From positions 37,590,088 to 37,654,087 of the forward strand of contig JACDQD010000002.1 of assembly GCA_019843655.1 (NCBI GenBank): a stretch of DNA of 64,000 nt, given 5' to 3'. Every line of letters begins with the position of its first letter. The first letter of the stretch is position 1. The position numbers and the translations under genes were made by a program. Shown here in pieces: positions 23,001-33,254 of the stretch. The DNA is from Lethocerus indicus (lineage: Eukaryota > Arthropoda > Insecta > Hemiptera > Belostomatidae). The notes below the pieces were generated by a model that saw only the letters and a list, made by a program, of their open reading frames with translations, did not search any database and had not been told where the DNA came from.

Positions 23001-23760
23001 GAAAAGACTAACTTTCACTAATGCCTCACACTTCATTTAAGACCTTCAATACTTTTAAGCCTATAATCTCAATACGACTTTAAAATTTTAAGTCAGTTTC
23101 AATAAGTAATTTAAATAAATCAGTGTCTACCCCCTACAGCTACTGAAGATGGCGAGCGGCCGAAACCGGTCCGGCAATGCAACGCGAGCTGGGACGGAAG
23201 AAAATTATTTTCTATCTAAATTCCGCCAATTAAAATTTAAACAGGGCCCAACAGTCGGACCCGACGCTCAAAGCGGTCTATAATTTCAGCGTTAAGTATT
23301 ACAAACAATAGACAGTACAATAGAGCGGATATTATAGACTATAATTGAGAACCCCCTCCCTCCCTTTTGTCCCGCTCAAAGAGGGTCGTCGTCTAAAGCG
23401 TGACAGCTCTGTTTCCCCAGTCTATATATAGACCGGCTCCGGTCTATACGTCTCTCTCACTCACACACACACAACACACACACAACACACACACAAAAGG
23501 AAATCCCACGTCTCTATTTGTGTGAGTGGCGGCTATTTTTATACAACTCCTTCGTCCTCCTCGCCGACGCGTCTAGAAAACTCTTAACCGTCTAGAAATT
23601 TGATTGTAAAAAAAAAGAAAAATACCTTCCGATTTTTAACAATTTCGATTACATAAACTGTATTATTAGGTGGGGCTGTCCGACCGACACCTGTCCTCGA
23701 AATAGAACCAGTCTCGAGAGAGGGAGTTTAAACACGAACTGGGTATAAATGAACGAAACA
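23001..23760. other. Non-satellite island inside the GGAACT arrays
   Basis: Begins with a diverged copy of the DNA next to the 20.5-kb palindrome end (CACTTCATTTAAGACC and CTATAATCTCAAT, about 23028-23072). It then holds a solo family B end (23142-23175), AT-rich DNA, a CA-rich tract (23460-23495) and CpG-containing sequence. No gene recognised. Confidence 0.55.
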
Positions 23761-24935
23761 TCGAATTAGAAACTCGATAAAGGTAGGAACTTCCAAAATT
23801 TGGAACTCCCAAATTATCGCCTTCAGAATACCAAACTATCAGATTCGGAACTACCAAATTTCGAATTCGGAACTTCCAAAAATTAGATACTCGATACGGT
23901 TCGGAACTTCCAAAATTTGGAACTCCCAAATTATCGCCTTCAGAATACCAAACACTAAGATTCGGAACTGCCAAATTTTGTACTCGGAACTTCCAAAAAT
24001 TAGATACTCGATACGGTTCGGAACTTCCAAAATTTGGAACTCCCAAATTATCGCCTTCAGAATACCAAACTACTAAGATTCGGAACTGCCAAATTTTGTA
24101 CTCGGAACTTCCAAAAATTAGATACTCGATACGGTTCGGAACTTCCAAAATTTGGAACTCCCAAATTATCGCCTTCAGAATACCAAACTATCAGATTCGG
24201 AACTGCCAAATTTTTACTCGGAACTTCCAAAAATTAGATACTCGATACGGTTCGGAACTTCCAAAATTTGGAACTCCCAAATTATCGCCTTCAGAATACC
24301 GAACTCTAAGATTCGGAACTGCCAAATTTCGGAAAATTTCGTATTCGGAACTTCCAAAAATTAGATACTCGATACGGTTCGGAACTTCCAAAATTTGGAA
24401 CTCCCAAATTATCGCCTTCAGAATACCAAACACTAAGATTCGGAACAGCCAAATTTTGTACTCGGAACTTCCAAAAATTAGATACTCGATACGGTTCGAA
24501 CTTCCAAAATTTGAACTCCCAAATTATCCCTTCAGAATACCAAACTAAAATGATCGGAACTTCCAAATTTTTTTCGAACTTCCAAAAATTAGATACTGAT
24601 AATGTTCGGAATTTCCAGAATTTGGAACTCCCAAAATTTCGAATACCTCCAGAAAATGAACTCGAAAATTTTTACTAACTAAAAATTGTGTGAACTCCCA
24701 AAATTTTACCTCCAGAAAATGAACTCGAAAATTTTTACTAACTAAAAATTGTGTGAACTCCCAAAATTTTACCTCCAGAAAATGAACTCGAAAATTTTAA
24801 CTCAAAAATTATGAACTCCCAAAATGTTGAACTCCAAAAATGTTGAACTCCCAGTTTGGGAAAGTACCAAACTCGTCAACTCCGTAATTAGGAAACTTTC
24901 AAAAATTAGTAACTCGAAATTTACTTAGCTTCCTG
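23761..24935 (+). repeat. GGAACT satellite, block 2 (most regular)
   Basis: TTCGGAACTTCCAAAATTTG recurs at 23903, 24020, 24138, 24253 and 24380, giving periods of 117, 118, 115 and 127 bp. TATCGCCTTCAGAATACC and TTAGATACTCGATACGG are conserved in each unit. The tail (24640-24930) shifts to a subtype with ACCTCCAGAAAATGAACTCG and CTAACTAAAAATTGTG. Confidence 0.93.
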
Positions 24936-25440
24936 AGCTATAGTTTAGTTTAAAGTACGGAAAGAAAACTTCATCACCGATTTAGTCCTTTAGGTTAAAT
25001 CCTAAAGTCCTTTAGGTCCCTATCGTCGTCATTTCAGAGAGCGCCGTGCCGAGGAATTCCATGAAAGCCGAGATGATATATGGCCCGGTCGTTGAGTAGT
25101 GTTCTTCAATGTCAACGACCCCGACATTGAAGTGGCCCTCGTCGAAGACCTCCCGGGAGTTTATCACCGCTTACATCGGCCCCAGACACACACACACACA
25201 TGAACCAAAGACTGGTCTGTCTCATAGATCGGTTTCAATATTTTTTTTTTATTTTTTCATTCCTCATTTTTCGCCTTCCCAATTCCCGATGGCTTTCGCT
25301 CAGGCTACAGACGAAGTACCCGATTAAGTACCCAGTTAAGTACAGTAGGCCCCAGATTGGTCTCGTGTGTCGTTTCAATTCCGTAGTGCCCTAATGCCCG
25401 AATGGGACTCGATTTAAAAAAACAGAATATTCGACAAACC
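24936..25440. other. Non-satellite segment between satellite blocks
   Basis: Includes TTTAGGTTAAATCCTAAAGT (a short palindromic block near 24990) and a CACACA run at 25187-25200. No coding support. Confidence 0.5.
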
Positions 25441-26745
25441 GGTTTTCGAAAACATACAATTGGTAGTCCCAAATTGACACCGCCCGAATCCCGAACTCCC
25501 AGATTCGGCGAGAATTAGATACTCGATATTGTTCGAAACTTCCGAAAAATTGGAATTTCTCCAATCCGCACCTCCAGAATCTCGAACTCCCAGATTCGGA
25601 ACTGCCGAAATTAGGAAATTTTTAAATTGGAAATTTCCAAAAATTTGATACTCGATATTGTTCGAAACTTCCAATAATTTGGAACTTCTCCAATCCGCAC
25701 CTCCAGAATCTCGAACTCCCAGATTCGGAACTGCCAAAATTAGGAAATTTTCAAGAATTAGATACTCGATATTGTTCGAAACTTCCAAAAATTTGGAATT
25801 TCTCCAATCCGCACCTCCAGAATCTCGAACTCCCAGATTCGGAACTGCTGAAATTAGGAAACTTTTAAATTCGGAAATTTCCAAAAATTAGATACTCGAT
25901 ATTGTTCGAAACTTCCAAAAATTTGGAATTTCTCCAATCCGCACCTCCAGAATCTCGAACTCCCAGATTCGGAACTGCCGAAATTAGGAAACTTTTAAAT
26001 TCGGAAATTTCCAAGAATTAGATACTCGATATTGTTCGAAACTTCCAAAAATTTGGAATTTCTCCAATCCGCACCTCCAGAATCTCGAACTCCCAGATTC
26101 GGAACTGCCAAAATTAGGAAACTTTCGAGATACTCTATTTTTGAAACTTCCAAAATTTGGAATTTCTCCAACCGCACCTCCAGAATCTCGAACTCCTAGA
26201 TTCGAACTGGCTTTTCAAGAATTAGATACTCGATAAAACTTCCAAAATTTGGAATTTCGTCTCCGTCGAACTCCCAGATTCAGAACTGCCAAAATTGGGA
26301 AACTTTTAAATTTCCAAAATTAGATACTCGATATTGTTCGAAACTTCCAAAAAATTTGGAACTTCCCAAATCGCACCTCCAGAATCTAGAAACTCCCAGA
26401 TTCGGAACTGCCAAAATTAGGAAACTTTCGAACACTAACGAGTATCTAATTTTTGGAAATTTCCGGATTTAAAACTTTCCTAATTAAGTAAGTTTCCTAA
26501 CTTCGAAAAATTTGGAACTTCTCCTATCCGCAATTCGGAAATTTCCAAAAATTAGACACTCGATATTGTTCGTAACTTCCAAAATGAATGTTATTGTTCG
26601 AAAGTTTCTAATTTGGCAGTTCCGAATCTGGGAGTTCAAAGATTCTGGAGGTACGGAAAGTTCCACGGAACTTCTCCTATCCGCAATTCGGAAATTTCCA
26701 AAATTAGACACTCGATATTGTTCGAAACTTGCAAAATGAATGTCG
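25441..26745 (+). repeat. GGAACT satellite, block 3
   Basis: A subtype with AATTTCTCCAATCCGCACCT, CCAGAATCTCGAACTCCCAG, TTCGGAACTGC and TAGATACTCGATATTGTTCG. Units are about 115-140 bp. The last few copies (26430 onward) are rearranged, with part inverted. Confidence 0.9.
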
Positions 26746-27704
26746 TAATGAGTAAATTTTTATGCAAATTTTGGGAAATTCGGACTCTGGCCGATAATTT
26801 CGGCTCTTCGCCATCGTCGGCTTCCGTCGAAACGTTGCTGAGGTTACAGAAAGTTTATGTATTATAACGTTTTTTTTCCTTCCGAAATTCGGTTAAATTC
26901 TAACGGCAATAAAACCGTAGTCAACATTTTGTTTTCGATTTTTATAACAGTCAATTCAACAATTTTAAAAATTCGAATTCGCGGAATTTTTATTTTTTTG
27001 AACGATTTCTGGGGAACGAAAAAGTGGGCGGCCTTCTCGTTTACAGCCGCCACCGCGGTACAACCGTGACAGTGACTACTGAAGACGGGGCGAACGGCCG
27101 AAACAGCGGTCTAGCGAAAAAAAAAAAGACCGAACAACCCCGAGAGAAAAAAATCTACGGTATTCCAATTTGTATAGCTCATTTTCGAAAACCGTTTCGA
27201 AAAAGTTTCTTTTCAACAATTTTAAAAATTCGACGAATTTACGTTACCGGGCGGATATAAAATATTGTATATTCTGGAATAGGAAATTTTTTTTCTTTTG
27301 GTCAATTCAGTTTTTTGGGTTCATTTTGGACTGAAAGGTCAACGCAGAGGTCGCCCTCCGAATCGAGAGCGGAACTTTCACTTTTTATAGCGTTTTAGGG
27401 GCCCGAATTTCGTCCCGAGTACACTTTCGGTCTGTAGAAAAATCGTTTTTTTTTTTTTTTCTATTAAGATTTTTTATAAGGGATGAACGTGAGAACGAAG
27501 CGACAACTCGACGTCTGGAATGGGCTGAAAGTGATGATATCGAAGTGCCCTTGAAGTGCACTCGAGAAGTGTTCAGACACTCGAGTTTTAAAGCGCGTTT
27601 AATTTCACGCCGTCCTACTCCGTACAATCGCTACTGAAGACGGCGGGTGACCGATAACGGATTGGGAGGTTTGGGACGAGGGGAAAGGCCGGCAGTGGTA
27701 CTTC
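26746..27704. other. AT-rich DNA with a family B end, no gene
   Basis: A family B arm with GACTACTGAAGACGGGGCGA lies at 27073-27115, and another diverged arm at 27629-27660. Repeated CAACAATTTTAAAAATTCGA segments occur at about 26956 and 27213. No supported coding sequence. Confidence 0.5.
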
Positions 27705-28018
27705 GGGACAAGGGTCGACTGTCGGGGGTATGTTGAGGGTCATTACGGATTGTTCGGTTGGAAACATACCCCGGGGAGCATTGAGGATGGTACTGGAAGG
27801 ACTTTTGACTGGGAATCTCTGGATGCGGGCGATGTCGGATTTTTTCCCGGTGGAACCCCCATATACCTTAAGTATCGCTTTGTATCTCGCATCCAGAGAT
27901 TCCCAGTCATCCTCAATCCTCCCCCCAACCCCGGGGGTATGTTTCTAACAACCCGAACAATCCTCCATGACCTCTCTCATCAACATAATAACGTCCCGGG
28001 ACAGTAGACGAAGTCCCG
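27705..28018. mobile_element. Foldback element, family C (full hairpin)
   Basis: Nearly the whole 310 bp folds back. Outer arms: GGGACAAGGGTCGACTGTCG with GGGGTATGTTGAGGGTCATT, against the complement of AACATAATAACGTCCCGGGA with CAGTAGACGAAGTCCC. Inner arms: GACTGGGAATCTCTGGATGC (27817-27836) against GCATCCAGAGATTCCCAGTC (27889-27908). Frames on both strands therefore give the same peptide GNLW/SLDA fragments. Partial copies lie at 3937-4012, 29698-29790 and 42775-42872. Confidence 0.8.
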
Positions 28019-28534
28019 TTCGGAATATTGTACAAAGGCTTTAATACAGTTGAAGTTGGCGTACTTAGCTGGAATTACGAAGTCGGAAATAGCTCCTGGG
28101 GGTGGGGGGGGAGCGGAGAAGAGTGTGGGCAGCGACTAAGGTGCCTTAAAGTCGCGGAGGCCGAGGGCCTAAACGGTCATCCACCCATAGACATTCCTCA
28201 CTCTCCTCTCTCCCTCCCTCTCTCCCTCCCGTTTCCAGTCCCTACACGCTCTATCCCTGAATTCCAGCTTTCCAGCCGCCTACTTTCGCCTCCAATTACG
28301 TACGGCCCGCCGCCGCCCTTCACTGACTACTAAGCCGGGCGGTGAAGAAATGACGCGGTCGTTTCGCCACAAGAAGAAGAAGAAGAAGAAGAACAAGTCC
28401 TTAGGTTCCAGAAACGTATGGTTAAAGAATCGTCCCTTCGAGGGCACTCCAGCCCTTCACGGATAGTCCGTATATCGAGCGGATCAGCGACACTTCGAGG
28501 CGTTGAGACAAAACCCTTTCGGATACCCCAGAGC
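28019..28534. other. Non-coding stretch
   Basis: Holds a poly-G tract (28099-28113), a CTCTCCCTCCC tract (28201-28228), a diverged B-like end with TGACTACTAAGCCGGGCGG (28323-28341), and a GAA run (28372-28392). No gene recognised. Confidence 0.5.
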
Positions 28535-28645
28535 CATTCCCGGTAAAACTTGGCCTAATAATATTTAGTTTTTCGGCTTCCAGCGATAAACTTCCAGAAG
28601 ACATCCAGAATCCAATATAAACACTACGAAAAATACAACGCTACA
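28535..28645 (+). repeat. Direct repeat flanking an AACTCCC array, copy 1
   Basis: Shares TTCCCGGTAAAACT, CCTAATAATATTT, TTCCAGAAGA..ATCCA, CCAATATAAACACTACGAAA and CCTTCTTCACAATA with 29314-29430. Both copies are followed by GAACTCCC-type satellite. Confidence 0.75.
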
Positions 28646-28679
28646 ATCAACCTTCTTCACAATAACTGTCGTTAAAAAT

Positions 28680-29313
28680 TTCGAACTCCCAGATTCGTAA
28701 TTTCCAAATTAAGAGATTAATTACTAAAATGAAATTCTGAACTCCCAAAAATTATGAACTCCCAAAATTTTAAACTAAAAAGTTGAACTCCCAAAAATGT
28801 CATACTACCAACATTTAGAACACCCAAAAATGTTGAACTCCCAAAATTTTGAACTGCAAAAATGTTGAACTCCCAAACTGTTAAACTCCCAAAAGTTTGA
28901 ACTGCAAAAAAGGTTCCCTCCCGAACTCCCAGATACGAATTTTCAAATTAGGAAACTAAAATGAAATTTTGAAATCCCAAATATTATGAACTCCCGAATA
29001 TTTTAACTCCCAGAATTTAAACTCCCAAAAGTTTAAACACCAAAAAGGTTCCCTCCCGAACTCCCAGATTCGTAATTTCCAAATTAGGAAACTAAAATGA
29101 AATTTTGAACTCTCAAAGTGTTAAACTCCAAAAGTTTGAACTACAAAAGGTTCCCTCCAACCAGATTCTATTTTCAAATTAAGAAACTAAAATGAAATTT
29201 TGAACTCCCAAAATTTTGAACAAAAATTTAAGAACTCCCAAAATATCAATCTACCAAAATTTTGAACACCCAAAGTGTTGGAACTCCCAAAATTTTTGAA
29301 CCCAAATAGGTTC
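28680..29313 (+). repeat. Degenerate AACTCCC satellite block
   Basis: Tandem short units of the type TTGAACTCCCAAAA and AAACTAAAATGAAATTTTG, with GGTTCCCTCCCGAACTCCCA recurring at about 28911, 29047 and, shortened, 29149. Related to the tail subtype of the GGAACT satellite at 24640-24930. Confidence 0.8.
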
Positions 29314-29430
29314 CGATTCCCGGTAAAACTGGGCCCAATAATATTTCTTTTTCAGATTTCCAGAAGAAATCCACAAACCAATATAAACACTACGAAAAAT
29401 AATACAACGCCACAATCGACCTTCTTCACA
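29314..29430 (+). repeat. Direct repeat flanking an AACTCCC array, copy 2
   Basis: Second copy of 28535-28645 about 785 bp downstream, with small indels. It is followed by another short AACTCCC block to about 29510. Confidence 0.75.
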
Positions 29431-29697
29431 ATAGTTGAAAAGAACTTGAACTCCCATTGAACTGCAAAATGAACTGCAAAATGTTAAACTCCCAAAAGTT
29501 TGAACTGGGAAAAAAATTGTAAATTGACCGACAAATTTGTAACCGGTATTGTGAAATCACAATAACAGCAGATGGAGACTACAAAGAGAACCGAAAAATT
29601 GCAAAATTTCTGTCGATAAAGACGCCGTCCGGCGACGGTACCTGATGACCTGCAGGAAAAGTCACCGGGACGGTGGCGTTTAAGTTGGCGTTGAACG

Positions 29698-29790
29698 AGG
29701 AATGGACTTCGTTCGACTTTCGGGGGTATGTTGAGAGGTCCCAGTTATTAAGGATGCGGTACTGGAAGGACTTTTGTTGACTCCAGTTCC
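29698..29790 (+). repeat. Foldback family C, partial arm
   Basis: GGACTTCGTTCGACTTTCGG with GGGTATGTTGAGAGGTC and GGTACTGGAAGGACTTTTG match the left half of the element at 27705-28018. The right half is absent, and a poly-G/poly-C hairpin follows (29803-29830). Confidence 0.65.
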
Positions 29791-29885
29791 TTATTGTCCT
29801 TGGGCGGGGGGCTTTTTTCCGCCCCCCCCGCCGATCTTCAGTCGAGGCGGGAAGCTGAAAAGAGTTGTAAATTTTGTAAATTCAC

Positions 29886-30193
29886 CTGTCTCAGATCAAT
29901 AGTGACCGTGACGTAGTTGTACTGTTGGCCGTTGAAGAGGGTCGGGCTCTGCCACCAGGTGGACGCCGAAGTGGAGCCGGCGCTGTAATCGACGGCCGCC
30001 TCTATCGGCCTCCTCTTGTCGGCGTTCCTCGAATCGCACACCGAACACTGGTGGCTCCTCCTCGACCAGCAGTAGGTCTCGGGGCCTTTCTCGCCGCACG
30101 TCGCGTTACTCTTGATGTGGGCGCCGGCGGCCAGGTTGAAAGTGTCCGGGAACAGACCGCCTCCGCCTCCGCCTCCTCCTCCTCCTCCGCCTC
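29886..30193 (-). CDS. Laminin alpha chain, internal exon with start of LN domain (partial)
   Basis: An internal exon of a secreted basement-membrane laminin alpha subunit. The protein reads about 13 glycines, then LFPDTFNLAAGAHIKSNATC, GEKGPETYC, a CSVCDSRNADKRRPI segment, TWWQSPTLFNGQQYNYV and TVTIDLRQ. These are the hallmark blocks of the laminin N-terminal (LN) domain, which polymerises laminins; NATC is the usual N-glycosylation site. The combination LFP..FNLA..A.I..NATCGEKGPE and WWQSP suits alpha chains (vertebrate alpha-1/2, fly wing blister type) better than beta, gamma or netrin; that assignment is from memory of the family. On the minus strand the acceptor is TTTTGTACAG before 30193 (phase 1) and the donor is CAG|GTGAAT after 29886 (phase 0). 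LN normally continues with an FxVAYV..K.AN block, which is not found downstream in this window. The signal-peptide exon is not found upstream either. The introns must be long. Confidence 0.9.
30160..30193 (-). repeat. Triplet repeat coding for poly-glycine at exon start
   Basis: A GGA/GGC triplet tract begins directly at the splice acceptor of the laminin exon and encodes about 12 glycines before LFPDTF. It is a microsatellite-like expansion in coding sequence, just before the LN fold. Confidence 0.85.
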
Positions 30194-30739
30194 CTGTACA
30201 AAACATCGGATACAGGTCAGTGTTACCAACCCAGAAGGTTCTGTGGTCCGCGAGGAACACCTGGAATACCCGATATACTGGGCGTTGTACATATTTTCAA
30301 GAACAGATAAGCCGTCGATGGACTTTCTTTGGGTTCATCCGACTTCCGCAGGACCTCCACAACGCTCTTCGTCTTTCAGCGAAGAAAAATCCCCACCGAC
30401 GCCGCCGTTCATCCAAGTCTTCGATCGACCGGTCGATACAATTTCGATACAAAGTTGCGTTTTGTACACATTTCTAAGTAACTTTTGAATGCGGGTATAG
30501 GATGCATTCGGCTTACACTGCAACGTCCCTTCAACAACGCCCTTTATTCATCGTCGACCTCCGGACTGTGGAGGACGTCTTCGGGGCGCTCCTCATCGTC
30601 CTACAGCGAAAATGTACCCGTCCTTCCAAGTCTTCACCGGCCCCGATACCCGGCTTACTGGACAGAGCATTATTGTACACCGTCTAATACCGTTTTGGAA
30701 TTTGAATTGTGGTTTCGTGCGTGGCTTTCCGCCGCGTCC

Positions 30740-30870
30740 CCGCCCCACCGTCTTCAGTAGCGAAAGACGCGGAGTGAGACGGCGAAACGGTGCGGCGGGC
30801 CGAGGAAAAGAACGTATCCCCAAAGTGACTACTGAAGACGGCCGAATGAAACCGGTCGTAGAAACACTTA
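30740..30870. repeat. Family B hairpin element
   Basis: Arms CCGTCTTCAGTAGCGAAAGA (about 30748) and GTGACTACTGAAGACGGCCG (about 30824) face each other over a loop of about 60 bp. It lies 0.55 kb upstream of the laminin exon, presumably within its intron. Confidence 0.7.
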
Positions 30871-31180
30871 AAGGCCAGAAGAAGACGAGGATCGAGTTAT
30901 CGAGAGGTGAAAAGAGATAAAAAACCGTCCGTTGATTGTACAATAAATGAATGGGGGGAAAAAGGAAAAATTTTACAAACTGCGCCCAATTATCTATTTC
31001 CTGGCCGATTTTTTCGACAGGCCAGATATTGTGTATTTCGTCGACCGCCCGCGTCGAATCGGCGTCGTAAAGTTTTACGGCCGTTTTCAAAAAAAAAAAA
31101 AAATTGGTTTCATCAGAAACGATTTTCGAAAGGACAATTCCGTTCGGAATTTTTTTTTTTTACAGCTACAAGAAGATATT

Positions 31181-31292
31181 GGGTGTACCCCAAAGAGTGG
31201 TATTTCGGTCTTGAGGAGTTCCTCTTCAGGAGGGGGGGGGACGAGTGGAAATTTGCAAAGTCGAAACGTCGACCACTCTCTCGGGTACACCG
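31181..31292. repeat. Local inverted repeat
   Basis: GGGTGTACCCCAAAGAGTGG at about 31180 pairs with CCACTCTCTCGGGTACACC at about 31273, with a loop of roughly 75 bp. No matching element was seen elsewhere in the window. Confidence 0.6.
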
Positions 31293-31428
31293 TAATATAT
31301 TCGTCGAAAAGGTATTTCAGGAGAGAGACGACAGGAACTCTCCCCTTCGGGAGTTTCCTTCACTCCCGCAGGTTCCCCGGAACCCGGTTAAATCCGAAAA
31401 CCCCGAATCCGCGTACGGTTCTCGGTTA

Positions 31429-31551
31429 TCTGTAAATCGTTTCATTAGCGTTGTACACGACGACTGTACCGTTGTACGGAAACGGAGGGGTAGCCGTAGG
31501 GCAGGTAGCGTACATCCCCGGGGGTACGTCCAGGTAGTCGTTCTCGGGAAC
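31429..31551 (-). other. Candidate coding exon, unassigned
   Basis: An open frame on the minus strand with exon-like codon choice reads VPENDYLDVPPGMYATCPTA, then TPPFPYNGTVVVYNANETIY and R, followed by a stop (31428-31426). A possible acceptor, AATATTCAG, precedes 31551, but the upstream DNA is A-rich with no pyrimidine tract. Possible donors are AACG|GTACAG after 31471 and GTC|GTGTAC after 31459. It holds two potential N-glycosylation sequons (NGT, NET). I recognise no family. It lies 1.3 kb upstream of the laminin exon on the same strand, but nothing links the two. It may be chance. Confidence 0.18.
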
Positions 31552-31669
31552 CTGAATATTTATCCTTTTTTTTTTCAAGTACCGTTCCCCGCCCCCGTCT
31601 TCTCACCCCTAGACTAGGAGGGTGGACGGAAATCCGATTTTCCGACCATATAAGAGCGGTAATTCTTGG

Positions 31670-31670
<1 letters not shown>

Positions 31671-31696
<26 letters not shown>
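31671..31696. repeat. (TA)n microsatellite
   Basis: About 13 TA units. Confidence 0.95.
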
Positions 31697-31699
<3 letters not shown>

Positions 31700-31700
<1 letters not shown>

Positions 31701-32168
31701 CAAAACTACAGCGTTCACCTTTGTAAAGGGGTGGTTTTTTGGTTTTCAAGACAGACGTGGAGACGTTTCGAGGTCGTCGGGTCGCGTCAAAGGTCACCCC
31801 TTGTGACCCCAAAGACCTCCCTGTGGAGCGGTCTTTGTTTTCCCATTGAAAACTGTCCCGAAAACACGCCGAAATCAATTCGTGTCAGACTGGACAAATT
31901 GAAGATGAAAAAAAAAAAAATTCAATTCCGGCTCGTAACGAGCACGACGGACGATTGATTTTAACTGGGACCTCCGGTCGCCGTTGATAAATTGATTGGA
32001 ACGAGCTGCGACTCGAGATTTATGCGCCTCAAGGAGCGCCCCCGGATAAGGGATGATGATAACGTCCGAACTGATGATGAGGCCGGTGAAGTTCTCGGAC
32101 GAAGTCCGTGAAGTCCCCGGTCACAGTGCTTGTAACAACACCGGACTTACAATTAAATACAATAACAA

Positions 32169-32170
<2 letters not shown>
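31700..32170. other. Non-coding stretch
   Basis: Contains a poly-A (31906-31919) and GATGATGATAACG-type sequence, but no recognisable gene or shared repeat. Confidence 0.45.

Positions 32171-32172
<2 letters not shown>

Positions 32173-32214
<42 letters not shown>
32173..32214. repeat. (TA)n microsatellite abutting element A3
   Basis: About 21 TA units ending exactly at the left terminal repeat of A3. Confidence 0.97.
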
Positions 32215-32217
<3 letters not shown>

Positions 32218-32773
32218 GTGGTCCAAAAAAATGTATCCACCGTTTAAAAGTCCATAACTCGCAAACCAATTGACGGAATTGTACCCTTTTTTGGTAGTGT
32301 TGTAGTTTTTGTAGTTCCGCCAATCGCCCCCCATACAAGTGTTGTATTGCGTTGTTCCGTTTTGTCCAAATAGTCAGTGTTCTGTTGTGTCTGTCAGTTC
32401 TGTACCTGTGTTGTACTCGAGGTGAACGTGGCCGGCGCAAAAGGCTTAGAATTGTGGATGAAATGAAGTCAGTTTTGAAGTGGTATTTTAAGTAGGAAAA
32501 CATTAAAATGAGGTTTAAAACGGCGAAATGAGTATCGAACAGAGCCAATATCCCGACTGGACACGTTGTGCAGTCAGCAGTCGGGTGCTGCAGTTGGGCG
32601 GCATCGTTTCTGTCTGTGGATGTTAATAATGCTGGACCATTTCGAACACCTACAGTCTGATGATATCTTTAAGTTGGACTTTAAGCTACACTTTCACCAA
32701 AAAAGGGGAGAATTCTGTCAATTAGTTTGCAAGTTATGGACTGTTAAAGGTGGATACATTTTTTTGGACCACC

Positions 32774-32775
<2 letters not shown>
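32215..32775 (+). mobile_element. Mariner-like miniature element A3 (longest copy)
   Basis: A 561-bp element starting GAGGTGGTCCAAAAAAATGT and ending with the reverse complement TTTTTGGACCACCTC. The inverted termini extend for about 60 bp (through CCATAACTCGCAAAC and ATTGACGGAATT). A relic frame near 32620-32680 reads [16 protein letters not shown], resembling the HFEHL C-terminus of Tc1/mariner transposases. Both ends abut TA arrays. It cannot encode a transposase and would be non-autonomous. Confidence 0.8.

Positions 32776-32777
<2 letters not shown>

Positions 32778-32829
<52 letters not shown>
32778..32829. repeat. (TA)n microsatellite abutting element A3
   Basis: About 26 TA units just after the right terminal repeat of A3. 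A second array follows 29 bp later. Confidence 0.97.
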
Positions 32830-32834
<5 letters not shown>

Positions 32835-32855
32835 GCCGCGGTATGGAAATGCACA

Positions 32856-32858
<3 letters not shown>

Positions 32859-32902
<44 letters not shown>
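32859..32902. repeat. (TA)n microsatellite
   Basis: About 22 TA units, separated from the previous array by ACACACGCCGCGGTATGG. Confidence 0.97.
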
Positions 32903-32904
<2 letters not shown>

Positions 32905-32907
<3 letters not shown>

Positions 32908-33250
32908 TGCCAACCCCTTATACATTGTCCTTTCTGTCCATTTTTTCTTCCTCCCCGGGGTGTGTCTGGAGGCCGGGTCAAGGGTCGTCCGAACGTCGAC
33001 AAAAAAAAAAACATTTCTGGACATATTTTTTTCGACTGGAGGGTTTAATAAATACTGGACTTCGGCCCCGACAACAGAACGTGCTCCAGACCTAGTCTAT
33101 AAACAGCGTTATATCGTATATAATGGATATGAATTGGAAAAAAAAATATCTTTCACGTCTCGGAAAACATCCGATAAATAGCTATTGATATAGATTTCGC
33201 GCCCCTAAAAACTAAATTAGGCTTCAACAAATATTTTGTATTGTATTTGT
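32905..33250. other. Non-coding stretch
   Basis: AT-rich with poly-A at 33000-33011. No gene or shared repeat seen. Confidence 0.45.
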
Positions 33251-33254
33251 ATTG

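Noticed and set aside
29925..30488. Plus-strand frame of 187 codons opposite the laminin exon
   Set aside because: It is the antisense shadow of the laminin exon and its GC-rich poly-glycine tract.
30593..31617. Long overlapping frames on both strands (165 codons minus, 236 codons plus)
   Set aside because: They overlap one another and cross a family B hairpin and poly-A/poly-T runs. No recognisable domain. Explained by stop-poor composition.
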